From Burkholderia vietnamiensis LMG 10929 (GTDB lineage Bacteria; Pseudomonadota; Gammaproteobacteria; Burkholderiales; Burkholderiaceae), in the NCBI RefSeq assembly GCF_000959445.1, contig NZ_CP009630.1, positions 1,240,001 to 1,304,000 on the forward strand: a stretch of 64,000 bases of DNA, read 5' to 3'. Positions 1 through 9,669 of the stretch are shown here, one piece after another (positions within the stretch are counted from its first letter, which is position 1; the number at the start of each line of letters is the position of its first letter). Under the pieces are notes generated by a model that saw only the letters and a list, made by a program, of their open reading frames with translations, made no database searches and was not told the origin of the DNA. Position numbers and translations under genes: made by a program.

Positions 1-842
1 TGCCCGTCGAACAGCGCTCGCTCGGCCTCGTGTTCCAGTCGTACGCGCTGTGGCCGCACCGCACCGTCGCCGACAACGTCGGCTACGGGCTCAAGCTGCG
101 CCGCGTGGCGGCTGCCGAACAGAAGCGCCGCGTGCAGGCCGCGCTCGACCAGCTCGGCCTCGGTCATCTGGCCGAACGCTTCCCGCATCAACTGTCGGGC
201 GGCCAGCAGCAGCGCGTCGCGATCGCGCGCGCGCTCGTCTACAACCCGCCGGTGATCCTGCTCGACGAGCCGCTGTCGAACCTCGACGCGAAGCTGCGCG
301 AGGAAGCGCGGGCGTGGCTGCGCGAACTGATCGTGTCGCTCGGCCTGTCGGCGCTGTGCGTGACGCACGACCAGACCGAGGCGATGGCGATGTCCGACCG
401 CATCCTGCTGCTGCGCAACGGCCGCATCGAGCAGGAAGGCACGCCGGCCGAGCTGTACGGCGCACCGCGCTCGCTGTACACGGCCGAATTCATGGGCAGC
501 AACAACCGGATCGATGCGCGCGTCGCGGCCGTCGACGGCGAGCGCGTGACGCTGGCCGGCGACGGCTGGCAGCTGCAGGCGCTCGCGCGCGACGCGTTCG
601 CGCCCGGCCAGCCCGCGCAGGCCGTGATCCGGCTCGAACGCGTGCAGGTCGTCGACGGCCCCGGCGCGAACCGGCTGCAGGCCGATCTCGTCACGTCGAT
701 GTATCTCGGCGATCGCTGGGAATACCTGTTCCATCGCGGCGACATGCGGCTGCGCGCGTTCGGCCACGCACCGCGCGCGGCGGGCGCGCACTGGATCGAA
801 TTCCCGGCCAACGACTGCTGGGCGTTCGCGAAGGCGGGCTGA
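1..842 (+). CDS. ABC transporter ATP-binding protein (3' part; start lies before the window)
   Basis: This is the nucleotide-binding subunit of a binding-protein-dependent importer, cut by the window edge. The reading frame is already open at base 3. Visible motifs in order are the Q-loop (VFQS), the ABC signature LSGGQQQRVAIARAL, Walker B ILLDEP with the D-loop SNLD, and the H-loop VTHDQTEAMAMSD. A C-terminal TOBE-like regulatory part of about 110 residues follows (from MGSNNRIDARV). Walker A is missing only because the 5' end is outside. The layout fits the Fe3+/spermidine/phosphonate-type ATPases (FbpC/PotA/PhnT-like); substrate cannot be decided without the upstream permease and binding protein. 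Confidence 0.9.
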   Translation, partial: PVEQRSLGLVFQSYALWPHRTVADNVGYGLKLRRVAAAEQKRRVQAALDQLGLGHLAERFPHQLSGGQQQRVAIARALVYNPPVILLDEPLSNLDAKLREEARAWLRELIVSLGLSALCVTHDQTEAMAMSDRILLLRNGRIEQEGTPAELYGAPRSLYTAEFMGSNNRIDARVAAVDGERVTLAGDGWQLQALARDAFAPGQPAQAVIRLERVQVVDGPGANRLQADLVTSMYLGDRWEYLFHRGDMRLRAFGHAPRAAGAHWIEFPANDCWAFAKAG

Positions 843-1005
843 GCCGCCTGCGGCGGCCCGCGCGCCGCCGCATCCCCCACCCGTTCCACCCCGCTCCACC
901 CCGTTTCAACCCGCATGCGACGCGCGCTCCCCGGCGTGCGCCGCGTGCCGCTGCGCGCCGCGCATCCGTTTCACCGAACCCATAACGAACCAGGAGACAC
1001 CGTCA

Positions 1006-2097
1006 ATGAAGTCATGCGTTCAACGTTTCGCCCGCACCGCCCGCGTGAGCGTGCCGGCCCTCGCGGTCGGCGTCGCGGCCGGCGCCGCGCACGCGCAGTC
1101 GTCGGTCACGCTGTACGGGATCATGGACGCCGGCATCGAATACGCGAATCACGCCGCGCCGGACGGCGGCGATTCGTTCAAGCTCAAGTCGGGCAACAAG
1201 AACACGTCGCGCTGGGGCCTGCGAGGCATCGAGGATCTCGGCGGCGGGCTGAAGGCCGTGTTCCGCCTCGAAAGCGGGATCGACCTCGCGAACGGCGCGT
1301 CGGACGACGGCCCCGACGCGATCTTCGCGCGCCGCGCGACCGTCGGCCTGAAAGGCAAATGGGGCGAGGTATCGCTCGGGCGCAACTTCACCGTCACCTA
1401 CGACTACATGCTGCCGTTCGACCCGATGGGCTACGCGCAGAACTACTCGTGGGCGACGTCGTCGATGGCGACGGGCGCGCGCAAGGACGGGCTGTTCACG
1501 CGCGCGTCGAACGCCGTGCGCTACGACGGCGAGTTCGGCGGCTTCCGGTTCGGCGCGCTGTACGGCTTCGGCAACGTGCCGGGCAGCGTGAAGACCAGTT
1601 CGAAGTACGACTTCGCGCTCGGCTACGAGGCCGGCCCGTTCGCGGCGGTCGTCACGTTCGACCGGCAGAACGGCGCGGCCGACAGCGTCGCGCCCACCGA
1701 TACCGTCAACTACGTTCAGGGCATACACGCGGGCGTCAGCTACGACTTCGGCAGCCTGAAAACGATGGCCGGCTATCGCAACTACCGCCGCACCTACCAT
1801 ACGCGCGCCGCGAACCAGTTGAGCGACATGATGTGGGTCGGCGGCACGTACCAGTTCACGCCGACGTTCTCGATGATCGCCGCCGTCTATCACCAGAACA
1901 TCAAGGGCGGCAGCGACGCCGATCCGACGCTGGTGTCGGTGCGCGCGAACTACGCGCTGTCGAAGCGCACGGTGCTGTATGCGGCCGGCGCGTTCGCGAT
2001 CGCGCAGCATGGCGAGAAGGTCGGCGTGTCGCGCGATGTCTCCGGATACGGGACGACGCAGGTCGGCGTGACGGCGGGGATTCAGCAGCGCTTCTGA
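1006..2097 (+). CDS. Gram-negative porin (Burkholderia OmpC-like family)
   Basis: This is a trimeric outer-membrane diffusion porin of 363 residues, normal for the beta-proteobacterial family. It has a signal peptide ending in AAHA before QSSVTLYGIMD, the usual mature porin start. Alternating amphipathic strands run throughout, and the C-terminus ends QQRF with the terminal Phe recognised by the BAM complex. The start is supported by an AGGAGA ribosome site about 8 bases upstream. It lies 163 bases after the ABC gene and may be transcribed separately. Substrate preference is unknown. Confidence 0.95.
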   Translation: MKSCVQRFARTARVSVPALAVGVAAGAAHAQSSVTLYGIMDAGIEYANHAAPDGGDSFKLKSGNKNTSRWGLRGIEDLGGGLKAVFRLESGIDLANGASDDGPDAIFARRATVGLKGKWGEVSLGRNFTVTYDYMLPFDPMGYAQNYSWATSSMATGARKDGLFTRASNAVRYDGEFGGFRFGALYGFGNVPGSVKTSSKYDFALGYEAGPFAAVVTFDRQNGAADSVAPTDTVNYVQGIHAGVSYDFGSLKTMAGYRNYRRTYHTRAANQLSDMMWVGGTYQFTPTFSMIAAVYHQNIKGGSDADPTLVSVRANYALSKRTVLYAAGAFAIAQHGEKVGVSRDVSGYGTTQVGVTAGIQQRF

Positions 2098-2107
2098 CGC
2101 GGATCCG

Positions 2108-2145
2108 GCCCGCGGCGCGGCTCGAGGGCGAGACGCGCCGCGGGC
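2108..2145. terminator. Strong GC hairpin between convergent genes
   Basis: A perfect 12-bp stem (GCCCGCGGCGCG with its complement at 2134-2145) surrounds a 14-base loop. It lies between the porin stop and the convergent oxidoreductase stop. No T-tract follows, so intrinsic termination is plausible but not classic. Confidence 0.55.
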
Positions 2146-2218
2146 GCCGGCGTCGATGCCGATGCCGGTGCGAGCACTCGACGGCCGGGACGCGTTCGAT
2201 GCGCGCCGTGCTCCCGCT

Positions 2219-3181
2219 TTATCGATCGCGCATCACGAACACCGTGCGCGTCCGGCTGTCCGTATCGGCCCAATGCTCGCCGACCGCGGCAAGCGGCACG
2301 GTGCGCGTGTCGATCGACAGCGCCGCCGGCGCGGCCGCGTCGAACACGCCGCGGATCGCCGCGAGCAGACGCGGCATCGGCACGCTGCCGAGGCCGCTGC
2401 CCATCAGCTCGATCGCCGTCGCGCGCAGCACGGCGCCCGGCAGCGAGACGTCGGCGCCGCCGATCGAGCCGATCTGCACGAAACGCAGCCGGCGCCCTTC
2501 GTCCGTCGCATTCGCCGCGGCGACGAGCCCCGCGCGGGCGCTGCCGCCCCACAGATAGTCGAGCACGACGTCCACGCCGGCGCGAAAATGCGGCTCCAGC
2601 GCGCGCACCAGCTCGGCGTCGTCCTGCCGCAACGACACGACCGCATCCGCGCCGGCGTCCAGCAGCGCATCGAGCGCAGCCGAATCGCGCCCGGTCGCGA
2701 TCACCTTCGCGGCGCCCAGATACTTCGCGATCCGCACGGCGAGCCGGCCCGAGGTGCCGGTCGCGCCGTTCACGAGCACCGTCTCGCCGGCGGCAAGCCG
2801 CGCGCGTTCGGTCAGCGCGGCCCACGACGACATGCCGGGGATCGCGAGCGCCGCCGCCGAGACGTCGTCGAGATCGTCCGGCAGCGGCACCCAGCGGTCG
2901 TCGGGCACGATCGTGCGTTCGGCCATCGCGCCGAACGGAGCGGGCGCGCCGAAGAAGTACACGCGCCGGCCGTCGTCCGTGCGTCCGACGCCATCGACGC
3001 CGACGACGAACGGATAGCGACCGCTCGACGAATAATGCGTGCCCGCCGCCCGCCCCTGCGCGAGGCGGCTCAGCGCAGATGCCGCCACGTCCACCAGCCG
3101 ATGGCCGGGCAGCGCGCGCGGCGCGTCGAACTCCATATACACCGGACGCTCGCCGGCGCCCGTGACGACTGCAGCTTTCAT
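2219..3181 (-). CDS. Medium-chain dehydrogenase / NADPH:quinone oxidoreductase-like protein
   Basis: This 320-residue MDR-superfamily reductase is predicted to use NADPH on a quinone or an alpha,beta-unsaturated carbonyl. The GroES-like N-terminal half is followed by a Rossmann segment with VLVNGATGTSGRLAVRIAKYLGA (split here as VLVNGATGTSG and RLAVRIAKYLGA), the NADPH-binding motif of zeta-crystallin/QOR relatives. No catalytic-zinc Cys cluster is visible. I chose ATG 3181 because GGAG lies 5 bases upstream; the open frame continues 67 codons further but that part has no family resemblance. It lies 43 bases downstream of a small gene with which it probably forms an operon, divergent from an AraC regulator. 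Confidence 0.85.
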   Translation of the reverse strand: MKAAVVTGAGERPVYMEFDAPRALPGHRLVDVAASALSRLAQGRAAGTHYSSSGRYPFVVGVDGVGRTDDGRRVYFFGAPAPFGAMAERTIVPDDRWVPLPDDLDDVSAAALAIPGMSSWAALTERARLAAGETVLVNGATGTSGRLAVRIAKYLGAAKVIATGRDSAALDALLDAGADAVVSLRQDDAELVRALEPHFRAGVDVVLDYLWGGSARAGLVAAANATDEGRRLRFVQIGSIGGADVSLPGAVLRATAIELMGSGLGSVPMPRLLAAIRGVFDAAAPAALSIDTRTVPLAAVGEHWADTDSRTRTVFVMRDR

Positions 3182-3224
3182 GTTCACTCCTTGAATCGGG
3201 ATGGCGGCCAAGGTTGCGCGCCGG

Positions 3225-3476
3225 TCATCGGGCGGCGAACCACGTGCGCAGCGCGGCGTCGCGCACCTCCAGCACGTCGAACAGGCCGAGCGCACGCAAC
3301 GCCGGCAACGCGGCGATCGTGTCCGCTTCCGCACGCGCGCGCTCGGCCGGCTCCGCATGCGGGTCGGCCAGCACGCGCGCATTGATCAGAAACGCCGCGA
3401 CCGTGCCCTTGCGGATCGTCGTTCCGCACGCGTCGATCTGGTCGGCATGGTCGGGAAGGACCTGTTCGGCTCGCAT
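3225..3476 (-). CDS. Small conserved-looking protein, 83 residues, function unknown
   Basis: The product begins MRAEQVLPDHADQID and is mostly helical, with Ala/Arg/Glu-rich segments and a single Cys near residue 17. There is no signal peptide or membrane segment. A GGGAG ribosome site sits about 10 bases before the ATG, and codon use matches the host, so I regard it as real. It is the first gene of a likely two-gene operon with the quinone-oxidoreductase-like gene and is divergent from the AraC regulator across 96 bases. I do not recognise a function. Confidence 0.65.
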   Translation of the reverse strand: MRAEQVLPDHADQIDACGTTIRKGTVAAFLINARVLADPHAEPAERARAEADTIAALPALRALGLFDVLEVRDAALRTWFAAR

Positions 3477-3572
3477 CGTGCAGCACTCCCTTGGGTTGTC
3501 GATGCGCCCAATGTACGCGTGCAGCGCCGGCCAATCTCCGGTATAAAAGCCATTCGATACTGAAATCCGGCC

Positions 3573-4370
3573 ATGCCCGATCCCTTGCTTCCTGCTCATC
3601 TGATCGCGTCCGACGACGGCCCGTTCGTCGCCGCCGCGCTGCTCACGCAGCGCGACCCGCGCGTGACGCCATCGCATGCGCACGCGCGCGGCCAGCTCGT
3701 CGGCACGCTGAGCGGGCTGGTGTCGATCGGCCTCGACGATCAGCAATGGGTCGTCCCCGCGATCCATGCGGTGTGGATTCCGCCGCACTTCCGGCATTCG
3801 CTGCACTCGTTCGGTCCGATCGCCGGCTGGTCGGCGTTCATCGCGCCCGCGCGATGCGCGTCGCTGCCCGCCGCGCCGCGTGCGATCCGCACCACGCCGC
3901 TGTTGCGCGAGGCCGTGCAGCGTGCGGCGAGCTGGGACGGCGCGGCGCTCGACGCGGCGCAGACGCGCATCGCCGACGTGATCCTCGACGAGATCGCCGC
4001 GGCGCCGGCGGAATCGCTCGGCCTGATCCGGCCGCAGGAGCCGCGGCTCGCGCGCATTACCGACGCGCTGGCCGCCAATCTCGCGGACAACAGGCGCCTC
4101 GAGGAATGGGCCGAATGGGCCGGCATCGGCGCGCGGACGATGAGCCGCCGCTTCGTGGCCGAAACGGGGCTCACGTTCGCGCAATGGCGTCAGCAGGCGC
4201 GGCTGCTGCGCGCGCTCGAGAAAATCGCCGACGGCGCGCCGGTGACGACGATCGCGCTCGATCTCGGGTACGACAACGTGAGCGCCTTCATCGACATGTT
4301 CCGCCGCGCGACCGGCACGACGCCGGGAAAATATCCGGTCGCGGGCAGCGCAGTGCGCGGCGCTGCATAG
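3573..4370 (+). CDS. AraC-family transcriptional regulator
   Basis: This 265-residue regulator has an N-terminal cupin-like ligand domain (residues about 15-110, with SHAHARGQL and WIPPHFRHSL His-rich turns). The C-terminal part carries two helix-turn-helix motifs (LEEWAEWAGIGARTMSRRF and ALDLGYDNVSAFIDMFRRATG). The cupin resembles the AraC subgroup that controls a neighbouring oxidoreductase or exporter. Its position, divergent from the small protein/oxidoreductase operon with a 96-base shared upstream region, suggests that operon is its target. The effector is unknown. Confidence 0.9.
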   Translation: MPDPLLPAHLIASDDGPFVAAALLTQRDPRVTPSHAHARGQLVGTLSGLVSIGLDDQQWVVPAIHAVWIPPHFRHSLHSFGPIAGWSAFIAPARCASLPAAPRAIRTTPLLREAVQRAASWDGAALDAAQTRIADVILDEIAAAPAESLGLIRPQEPRLARITDALAANLADNRRLEEWAEWAGIGARTMSRRFVAETGLTFAQWRQQARLLRALEKIADGAPVTTIALDLGYDNVSAFIDMFRRATGTTPGKYPVAGSAVRGAA

Positions 4371-4453
4371 CGCGCGGGCGTCGCGATCCGGCGCGGGTTC
4401 CCGAATGCCGGCGCGCGGCGGCTCGACGCTTCACCGCGCCACCGCCCGCGTCG

Positions 4454-5260
4454 TCAATACGTTGCGTCGCCGTTCGTCGAAGCGTCGCCGCCCGTGTTCC
4501 TGAACTGCGCGGCCAGCCGTTCCGCGCTGCGCGCGAGCAGCGTCGTATCGACGCCCACCGCGACGAACGACGCGCCCGCGCGCAGATAGCGCCGCGCAGC
4601 CGCCGCATCGGCGCTGAGAATGCCCGGCGCTTTGCCGGCACGCTTGATCGCCGCGAGCGCGCCGTCGATCGCCGCCTGCACGTCCGGATGCGCGGGATTG
4701 CCCAGATGCCCGAGATCGGCGGCCAGATCGGCCGGGCCGATGAATACGCCGTCGACGCCGTCCACCCGCGCGATCGCGTCGATCGCATCGAGCCCGGCGC
4801 GCGTCTCGACCTGCACCAGCACCGCCATCGCGTCGTTCGCCCGCTGCAGATAGTCGCCGATCCGGTTCCAGCGCGACGCGCGGGCGAGCGCGCTGCCGAC
4901 GCCGCGCATCCCGTGCGGCGGATAACGCGTCGCCGCCACCGCCGCGCGCGCTTCGTCGGCGCTCTGCACCATCGGCACGAGCAGCGTCTGCGCGCCGAGA
5001 TCGAGCACCTGCTTGACGATCACCGGATCGTTCGACGGCACGCGCACGACCGGATGCGACGGATACGGCGCGATCGCCTGCAACTGTGCGAGGATGGTCG
5101 GCACCGTGTTCGGCGCATGTTCGCCGTCGATCAGCAGCCAGTCGAAACCGGCGCCCGCGACCACTTCCGCGCTGTACGGATTCGCGAGGCCGAGCCACAG
5201 CCCGATCTGCGCATCGCCGCGGGCGAGCGCGGCCTTGAAGCCATTCGACGGCATCTGCAT
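4454..5260 (-). CDS. hpaI: 4-hydroxy-2-oxoheptane-1,7-dioate aldolase
   Basis: This class II, metal-dependent aldolase makes the last step of homoprotocatechuate meta-cleavage, splitting 4-hydroxy-2-oxoheptanedioate to pyruvate and succinic semialdehyde. The product has 268 residues, the normal family length. Family features are [31 protein letters not shown] near the start (read as [12 protein letters not shown] then [12 protein letters not shown]), [14 protein letters not shown], and [21 protein letters not shown] ribosome site lies 6 bases before ATG 5260. It is the last gene of the hpa operon, 14 bases after hpaH. Confidence 0.95.
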   Translation of the reverse strand: MQMPSNGFKAALARGDAQIGLWLGLANPYSAEVVAGAGFDWLLIDGEHAPNTVPTILAQLQAIAPYPSHPVVRVPSNDPVIVKQVLDLGAQTLLVPMVQSADEARAAVAATRYPPHGMRGVGSALARASRWNRIGDYLQRANDAMAVLVQVETRAGLDAIDAIARVDGVDGVFIGPADLAADLGHLGNPAHPDVQAAIDGALAAIKRAGKAPGILSADAAAARRYLRAGASFVAVGVDTTLLARSAERLAAQFRNTGGDASTNGDATY

Positions 5261-5274
5261 CGCCTGCCCTCCCG

Positions 5275-6078
5275 TCACGCGAAGTGGCACTGGATCGTGC
5301 CGAGCGGGCCGTAATCGACGCTGAACGTGTCGCCCGGCCGCGCCGCGCAGGGCCGCGTAAACGATCCGCCGAGCACGATCTGGCCGGGCTCCAGCGCAAC
5401 GTCGAAACGCGCCAGCCGGTTCGCGAGCCACGCGACGCCGTTGGCCGGATGATTCAGCACGCCGGCCGCGACGCCCGTCTCCTCGACCGCGCCGTTGCGC
5501 GACATGATCGCCGCGACCCAGCGCAGGTCGAGGTCGTGCGGCCGCACCGGCCGGCCGCCGATCACGACGCCCGCGTTCGCGGCGTTGTCGGCGATCGTGT
5601 CGAACACCTTGCGCGGCCGCTGCGTCGCGGGATCGATCGACTGGCTGCGCGCGTCGATGATCTCGAGCGCCGGCACCACGTAATCGACCGCGTCGTACAC
5701 GTCGAAGATCGTGCAGCGCGGGCCGCCGAGCCGCTTGCCGAGCACGAACGCGAGCTCGACCTCGACGCGCGGCACGATGAAGCGGCCGGTCGGGATCGTG
5801 CCGCCGTCGTCGAAGAACATGTCGTCGAGCAGCGCGCCGTAATCGGGCTCGTCGATCTGCGAAGCGCTCTGCATCGCCTTCGACGTGAGGCCGATCTTGT
5901 GGCCCTTCAGCGTGCGGCCTTCGGCGAGCTTGAGCGCCACCCACGCGCGCTGGATCGCGTACGCGTCGTCGATCGTGATGTCCGGATGGTCGAGCGAAAT
6001 CTGGCGGATCTGCTTGCGCTCGCGCTCGGCGTCGTGCAAACGCCGCGCGAGCTGGTCGATGAGGGCGGGTTCGAGCAT
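5275..6078 (-). CDS. hpaH: 2-oxohept-4-ene-1,7-dioate hydratase
   Basis: This enzyme adds water to 2-oxohept-4-ene-1,7-dioate to give 4-hydroxy-2-oxoheptane-1,7-dioate, a Mg2+-dependent step in the homoprotocatechuate pathway. The 267 residues match the MhpD/HpaH hydratase length. Family signatures include [22 protein letters not shown] with acidic metal-binding residues, and LEIIDAR. The start at ATG 6078 gives the canonical [12 protein letters not shown]-terminus; the open frame extends upstream without homology. It lies between hpaF and hpaI in the same transcript. Confidence 0.95.
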   Translation of the reverse strand: MLEPALIDQLARRLHDAERERKQIRQISLDHPDITIDDAYAIQRAWVALKLAEGRTLKGHKIGLTSKAMQSASQIDEPDYGALLDDMFFDDGGTIPTGRFIVPRVEVELAFVLGKRLGGPRCTIFDVYDAVDYVVPALEIIDARSQSIDPATQRPRKVFDTIADNAANAGVVIGGRPVRPHDLDLRWVAAIMSRNGAVEETGVAAGVLNHPANGVAWLANRLARFDVALEPGQIVLGGSFTRPCAARPGDTFSVDYGPLGTIQCHFA

Positions 6079-6098
6079 GGTCGGTTCGGGAGCGGGGT

Positions 6099-6491
6099 TC
6101 AACCGGCCCGCTGATAGCGGGCGTGGATGTTGTTTTGCTTGTACGAGCCGGTTTCGCTGAACTCGATCAGCTCCATAGACAGCGCGAGGTAGCGCGTCGC
6201 GTACAACGGCGCGAAGTGCGCGGTGATCGCCGCGAACAGCGCATCGCACGCGGCCTTTTTGGTGGCGTCGCTGCGTCCCGCGGCGATCTTCAGCGTCACG
6301 TGCACGAACGCGTCGTCGTGCGTGCCGTCGGCGACGCAGTAGTCGTGCAGCTCGATCGCGCGCGAGCGGATGCCGCCCGTCGGAAACACGCCGCCCTGCG
6401 CGATCAGCGTCGCGTTGATGGTGCGCAGCAGCGCGGGAACGTGCGCGTCGTCGCGGATGTTCGCGGTGTATTCGACGACGATGTGTGGCAT
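6099..6491 (-). CDS. hpaF: 5-carboxymethyl-2-hydroxymuconate isomerase
   Basis: This 130-residue tautomerase-superfamily enzyme isomerises 5-carboxymethyl-2-hydroxymuconate in homoprotocatechuate breakdown. The mature N-terminus after Met removal would be Pro-1 (MPHIVVEY), the catalytic base of this family. AGGAG lies about 8 bases before ATG 6491. Length and the C-terminal [10 protein letters not shown] fit the HpaF family. It lies 20 bases before hpaH and 29 bases after hpaD. Confidence 0.93.
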   Translation of the reverse strand: MPHIVVEYTANIRDDAHVPALLRTINATLIAQGGVFPTGGIRSRAIELHDYCVADGTHDDAFVHVTLKIAAGRSDATKKAACDALFAAITAHFAPLYATRYLALSMELIEFSETGSYKQNNIHARYQRAG

Positions 6492-6520
6492 GGCAATGCT
6501 CCTGATGGAAAATGCGGCGC

Positions 6521-7369
6521 TCAGTCGAGCGGGAAGATCGCGTTGATCTGCCCGGTGCCCGAGCTCGCGAAGTAGTCGGTGACGATCTCGACCGGCCGGT
6601 CGTAGCGGTCCCAGCCGAGCAGGCCGAGCAGCATCGCCGTGTCGTGCATGCCGCCTTCGCCGTGACAATGGACGTTGTATTCGGGCAGCATCGCGCAGAA
6701 CGTGCTGAAGTCGCCCTGCTTCCACAGCTCGATCACGCGCAGATCGACCTGCCGGAAGAATTCGCGGCTGATCGTGTGGATCGATTCCTCGGGGCTGCCG
6801 TTGTCGTTGAAGCGATGCGACAGCGAACCGCTCGCGAGGAACGCGACGTTCGAATCGCTGTTGCCGATCGCTTCGAGCAGCGCCTCGCCGAAGCGCCGGC
6901 TCTCGTCGAGCGTGTGCCACATGCACCAGCCGGCGATCGACACGACCTTGAAGTGCTGGTCGGCGTTCATGTAGCGCATCGGCACGAGCGTTCCGTATTC
7001 GAGCTCGAGGCTGTCGATCTCGTGCGCGCGCGTCGCGATGCCGCGCGCGCTGGCCGTCTGCGCGATCAGGCGGCCGAGTGCCGGGTTGCCCGGATACGCG
7101 TACTGCATGTCGCGGATGAAATGCGGCAACTCGTTGCTGGTGTACGTGCCGGCGAATCGCGCGTTGCAGTTCACGTGATAGCCGGCGTTGACGAGCCAGT
7201 GCACGTCCGCCACGACGATCGTGTCGACGCCGAGCGCGCGGCAGCGCTCGCCGATCAGCCGGTGGCCGCGAATCGCCGCGTCGCGACAGCCGTGATGCCG
7301 GCCCGGCAACTCGGACAGGTACATCGACGGCACGTGCGTGACCTTCGCGGCGAGGGACAGTTTGCCCAT
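6521..7369 (-). CDS. hpaD: Homoprotocatechuate (3,4-dihydroxyphenylacetate) 2,3-dioxygenase, LigB type
   Basis: This extradiol ring-cleavage enzyme opens 3,4-dihydroxyphenylacetate to 5-carboxymethyl-2-hydroxymuconate semialdehyde. The 282 residues show the class III (LigB-like) fold rather than the vicinal-oxygen-chelate type. Expected Fe2+ ligands occur in THVPSM (His near residue 12), VADVHWLVN (His near 57) and the Glu of [11 protein letters not shown]. The active-site His region SLSHRFND is also present. It sits between hpaE and hpaF. Confidence 0.95.
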   Translation of the reverse strand: MGKLSLAAKVTHVPSMYLSELPGRHHGCRDAAIRGHRLIGERCRALGVDTIVVADVHWLVNAGYHVNCNARFAGTYTSNELPHFIRDMQYAYPGNPALGRLIAQTASARGIATRAHEIDSLELEYGTLVPMRYMNADQHFKVVSIAGWCMWHTLDESRRFGEALLEAIGNSDSNVAFLASGSLSHRFNDNGSPEESIHTISREFFRQVDLRVIELWKQGDFSTFCAMLPEYNVHCHGEGGMHDTAMLLGLLGWDRYDRPVEIVTDYFASSGTGQINAIFPLD

Positions 7370-7418
7370 CGTGAAGTCTCCTGTTCTGGCGCGGCGAACC
7401 GGGGCGCGCGGCGGCCGG

Positions 7419-8882
7419 TCACACGCCCCAGCGCGGAATGTGATGCGAGCCCATCGAGATGCAGACGTTCTTGATCTCGGCGAACACCTCGAAGCTGTAC
7501 TCGCCGCCCTCGCGGCCGGTGCCCGACTCCTTCACGCCGCCGAACGGCTGGCGCAGGTCGCGCACGTTCTGGCTGTTGACGAACACCATCCCGGCCTCGA
7601 TCCCGCGCGCGAGCCGATGCACCTTGCCGACGTCCTGGGTCCAGAGGTAGGACGCCAGGCCGTAGCTGGTCTCGTTGGCGAGCCGCAACCCGTCGTCCTC
7701 GTCGTCGAACGGAATCAGGCACGCGACCGGCCCGAAGATCTCCTCCTGCGCGATGCGCATCCGGTTGTCGACGTCGGCGAACACGGTCGGCCGCACGAAG
7801 TTGCCGTTGCGCAGATGGGCGGCGAGGCCCGCCGGCGCTTGCGCGCCGCCCGCGACGACGCGCGCGCCCTCCTGCTCGCCGAGGCGGATATAGCCGGTCA
7901 CCTTCTCCCAGTGCTGGCGCGTGATCATCGCGCCGAGCTGCGTCGCCGGATCGGCCGGGTCGCCCACCACCAGCCGGTTCGCACGCTGCGCGAACGCCTG
8001 CACGAAGCGGTCGTAGATCGTGCGCTGCACGAAGATGCGCGAGCCGGCCGTGCAGCGCTCGCCGTTGATCGAGAAGATCGTGAACAGCGACGCGTCGAGC
8101 GCGCGGTCGAAATCGGCATCGTCGAAGATCAGCACCGGCGACTTGCCGCCGAGCTCCATCGAATACTTCTTCAGGCCCGCGCGCTCCATGATGCGCTTGC
8201 CGGTGACCGTGCCGCCGGTGAACGACACCGCGCGCACGTCCGGATGGCGCACCAATGCGTCTCCGGCGGTCGCGCCGTAGCCGTGCACGACGTTCAGCAC
8301 GCCCGGCGGAATGCCGGCTTCGAGCGCGAGACGCCCGAGCTGGTCGGCGGTCAGCGGCGACAGCTCCGACATCTTCAGCACGGCGGTGTTGCCGAGCGCG
8401 AGACATGGCGCCGTCTTCCACGTCGCGGTCATGAACGGCACGTTCCACGGCGACACCAGCGCGCACACGCCGACCGGCTGGTACAGCGTGTAGTTGAGCA
8501 TCTGATCGTCGACCGGATACGTGCGGCCGTTCATCTGCACGCACACCTGCGCGAAGAAGTTGAAGTTCTCGGCCGCGCGCGGAATCAGCTGCTTGCTCGT
8601 CTGCGCGATCGGCAGGCCGGTGTCCTGCGTCTCGAGCGCCGCGAGCATCGGCACGTGCTTCTCGATCAATTCAGCGAGCCTGCACATCAGCTTCGCGCGC
8701 TCCCGGGCCGGCGTGTTCGCCCACTTCGGAAACGCCGCCTTCGCCGCGCGCACCGCCGCATCGACTTCGGCGTCACCGCCCGACGCGACGTCGGCGATCA
8801 CGTCGCCGGTTGCCGGGTTCAGCGTCGTGAAGGTGTCGCGGCTCGCGACTTCGCGGCCGTCGATCCAGTGCTTGATGGTCAT
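7419..8882 (-). CDS. hpaE: 5-carboxymethyl-2-hydroxymuconate semialdehyde dehydrogenase
   Basis: This NAD+-dependent aldehyde dehydrogenase oxidises the ring-cleavage aldehyde to 5-carboxymethyl-2-hydroxymuconate. It has 487 residues. Motifs include SFTGGTVTGKRIM (cofactor loop), MELGGKSPVLIF with the general-base Glu, and the catalytic Cys in INGERCTAGSR. The C-terminal PFGGVKESGTGREGG is typical. AGGAG precedes ATG 8882 by about 6 bases. It is 22 bases downstream of hpaG2 and 49 bases upstream of hpaD. Confidence 0.96.
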   Translation of the reverse strand: MTIKHWIDGREVASRDTFTTLNPATGDVIADVASGGDAEVDAAVRAAKAAFPKWANTPARERAKLMCRLAELIEKHVPMLAALETQDTGLPIAQTSKQLIPRAAENFNFFAQVCVQMNGRTYPVDDQMLNYTLYQPVGVCALVSPWNVPFMTATWKTAPCLALGNTAVLKMSELSPLTADQLGRLALEAGIPPGVLNVVHGYGATAGDALVRHPDVRAVSFTGGTVTGKRIMERAGLKKYSMELGGKSPVLIFDDADFDRALDASLFTIFSINGERCTAGSRIFVQRTIYDRFVQAFAQRANRLVVGDPADPATQLGAMITRQHWEKVTGYIRLGEQEGARVVAGGAQAPAGLAAHLRNGNFVRPTVFADVDNRMRIAQEEIFGPVACLIPFDDEDDGLRLANETSYGLASYLWTQDVGKVHRLARGIEAGMVFVNSQNVRDLRQPFGGVKESGTGREGGEYSFEVFAEIKNVCISMGSHHIPRWGV

Positions 8883-8904
8883 CAGTGCTCCTCGCGCGAC
8901 CGGC

Positions 8905-9669
8905 TCAGCCGGCGCGATAGTAGTCCGCTTCGCCGACGATCGTGTTCACCAGCCGGCCGATCCGTTCGATTTCGGTCACCACTTCGTCGCCGGGCTGCGT
9001 GTCCGCGAGCCCTTGCGGCGTGCCAGTGAGAATCAGGTCGCCCGGCGACAGCGTCATGAAGCCGCTGATGTGCTCGATCAGCGCCGGCACGTCGAAGATC
9101 ATGTCGCGCGTGCTGCCGCGCTGCGTCTCCACGCCGTTGACCGTCGTGCGCAGCGTGAGGTCGCCGGCATCGCCGATCTCGTCGCGGCTCACGAGCCACG
9201 GCCCGAGCGGCGTGCAGGTGTCGCGGTTCTTCACGCGCAGGTTCGGGCGGTAATAGTTTTCGAGGTAGTCGCGGATCGCGTAGTCGTTCGCCACCGTGTA
9301 GCCGGCGACGCAGTCGATGGCCTGCGCGCGGCTCACGCGGCGCGCGGGCCGGCCGATCACGACGGCCAGCTCGCACTCGTAGTGCATGTGCGTCGCGTCC
9401 GTCGGGCGCACCGTGTGCGCGCGATGGCCGATGAACGTGTTCGGTCCTTTCAGGAAGATCAGCGGCTCGCTCGGCGCGTCGAACGCGAGTTCCTTCGCGT
9501 GGTCCGCATAATTGAGCCCGAGTGCGAAGGTCGTGCGCGGCACGACGGGCGGCAGCCACGTCACGGCTGCTTCGGCGAGCACGCGGCCGGTATCGAGCCG
9601 GATCGCGCCGTCGTCGGCCGGCTCGGCCGCATGCACGGCGCCGTTGTAAATCACGCGTGCGGTCTTCAT
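8905..9669 (-). CDS. hpaG2: 4-hydroxyphenylacetate degradation isomerase/decarboxylase, C-terminal-type subunit
   Basis: This fumarylacetoacetate-hydrolase-fold enzyme, together with HpaG1, carries out decarboxylation of 5-oxopent-3-ene-1,2,5-tricarboxylate and isomerisation of the product. It has 254 residues. The FAH-family metal site is seen in LGLNYADHAKE, the Glu pair of MHYECELAVVIG, and the Asp in ANDYAIRD; LILTGTPQGL is also conserved. In Escherichia coli HpaG is one fused protein; here the two halves are separate genes that overlap by four bases (ATGA at 9666-9669), so they are translationally coupled. Confidence 0.93.
   Translation of the reverse strand: MKTARVIYNGAVHAAEPADDGAIRLDTGRVLAEAAVTWLPPVVPRTTFALGLNYADHAKELAFDAPSEPLIFLKGPNTFIGHRAHTVRPTDATHMHYECELAVVIGRPARRVSRAQAIDCVAGYTVANDYAIRDYLENYYRPNLRVKNRDTCTPLGPWLVSRDEIGDAGDLTLRTTVNGVETQRGSTRDMIFDVPALIEHISGFMTLSPGDLILTGTPQGLADTQPGDEVVTEIERIGRLVNTIVGEADYYRAG

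Noticed and set aside
4454-5944. Long minus-strand open frame that starts far upstream of hpaI
   Set aside because: Its upstream part is an antisense or out-of-frame shadow of hpaH; only the part from ATG 5260 has a ribosome site and aldolase homology.
9666-9669. Frameshift splitting hpaG
   Set aside because: Both halves have proper starts, complete domains and an ATGA overlap, as expected for two genuine subunit genes.
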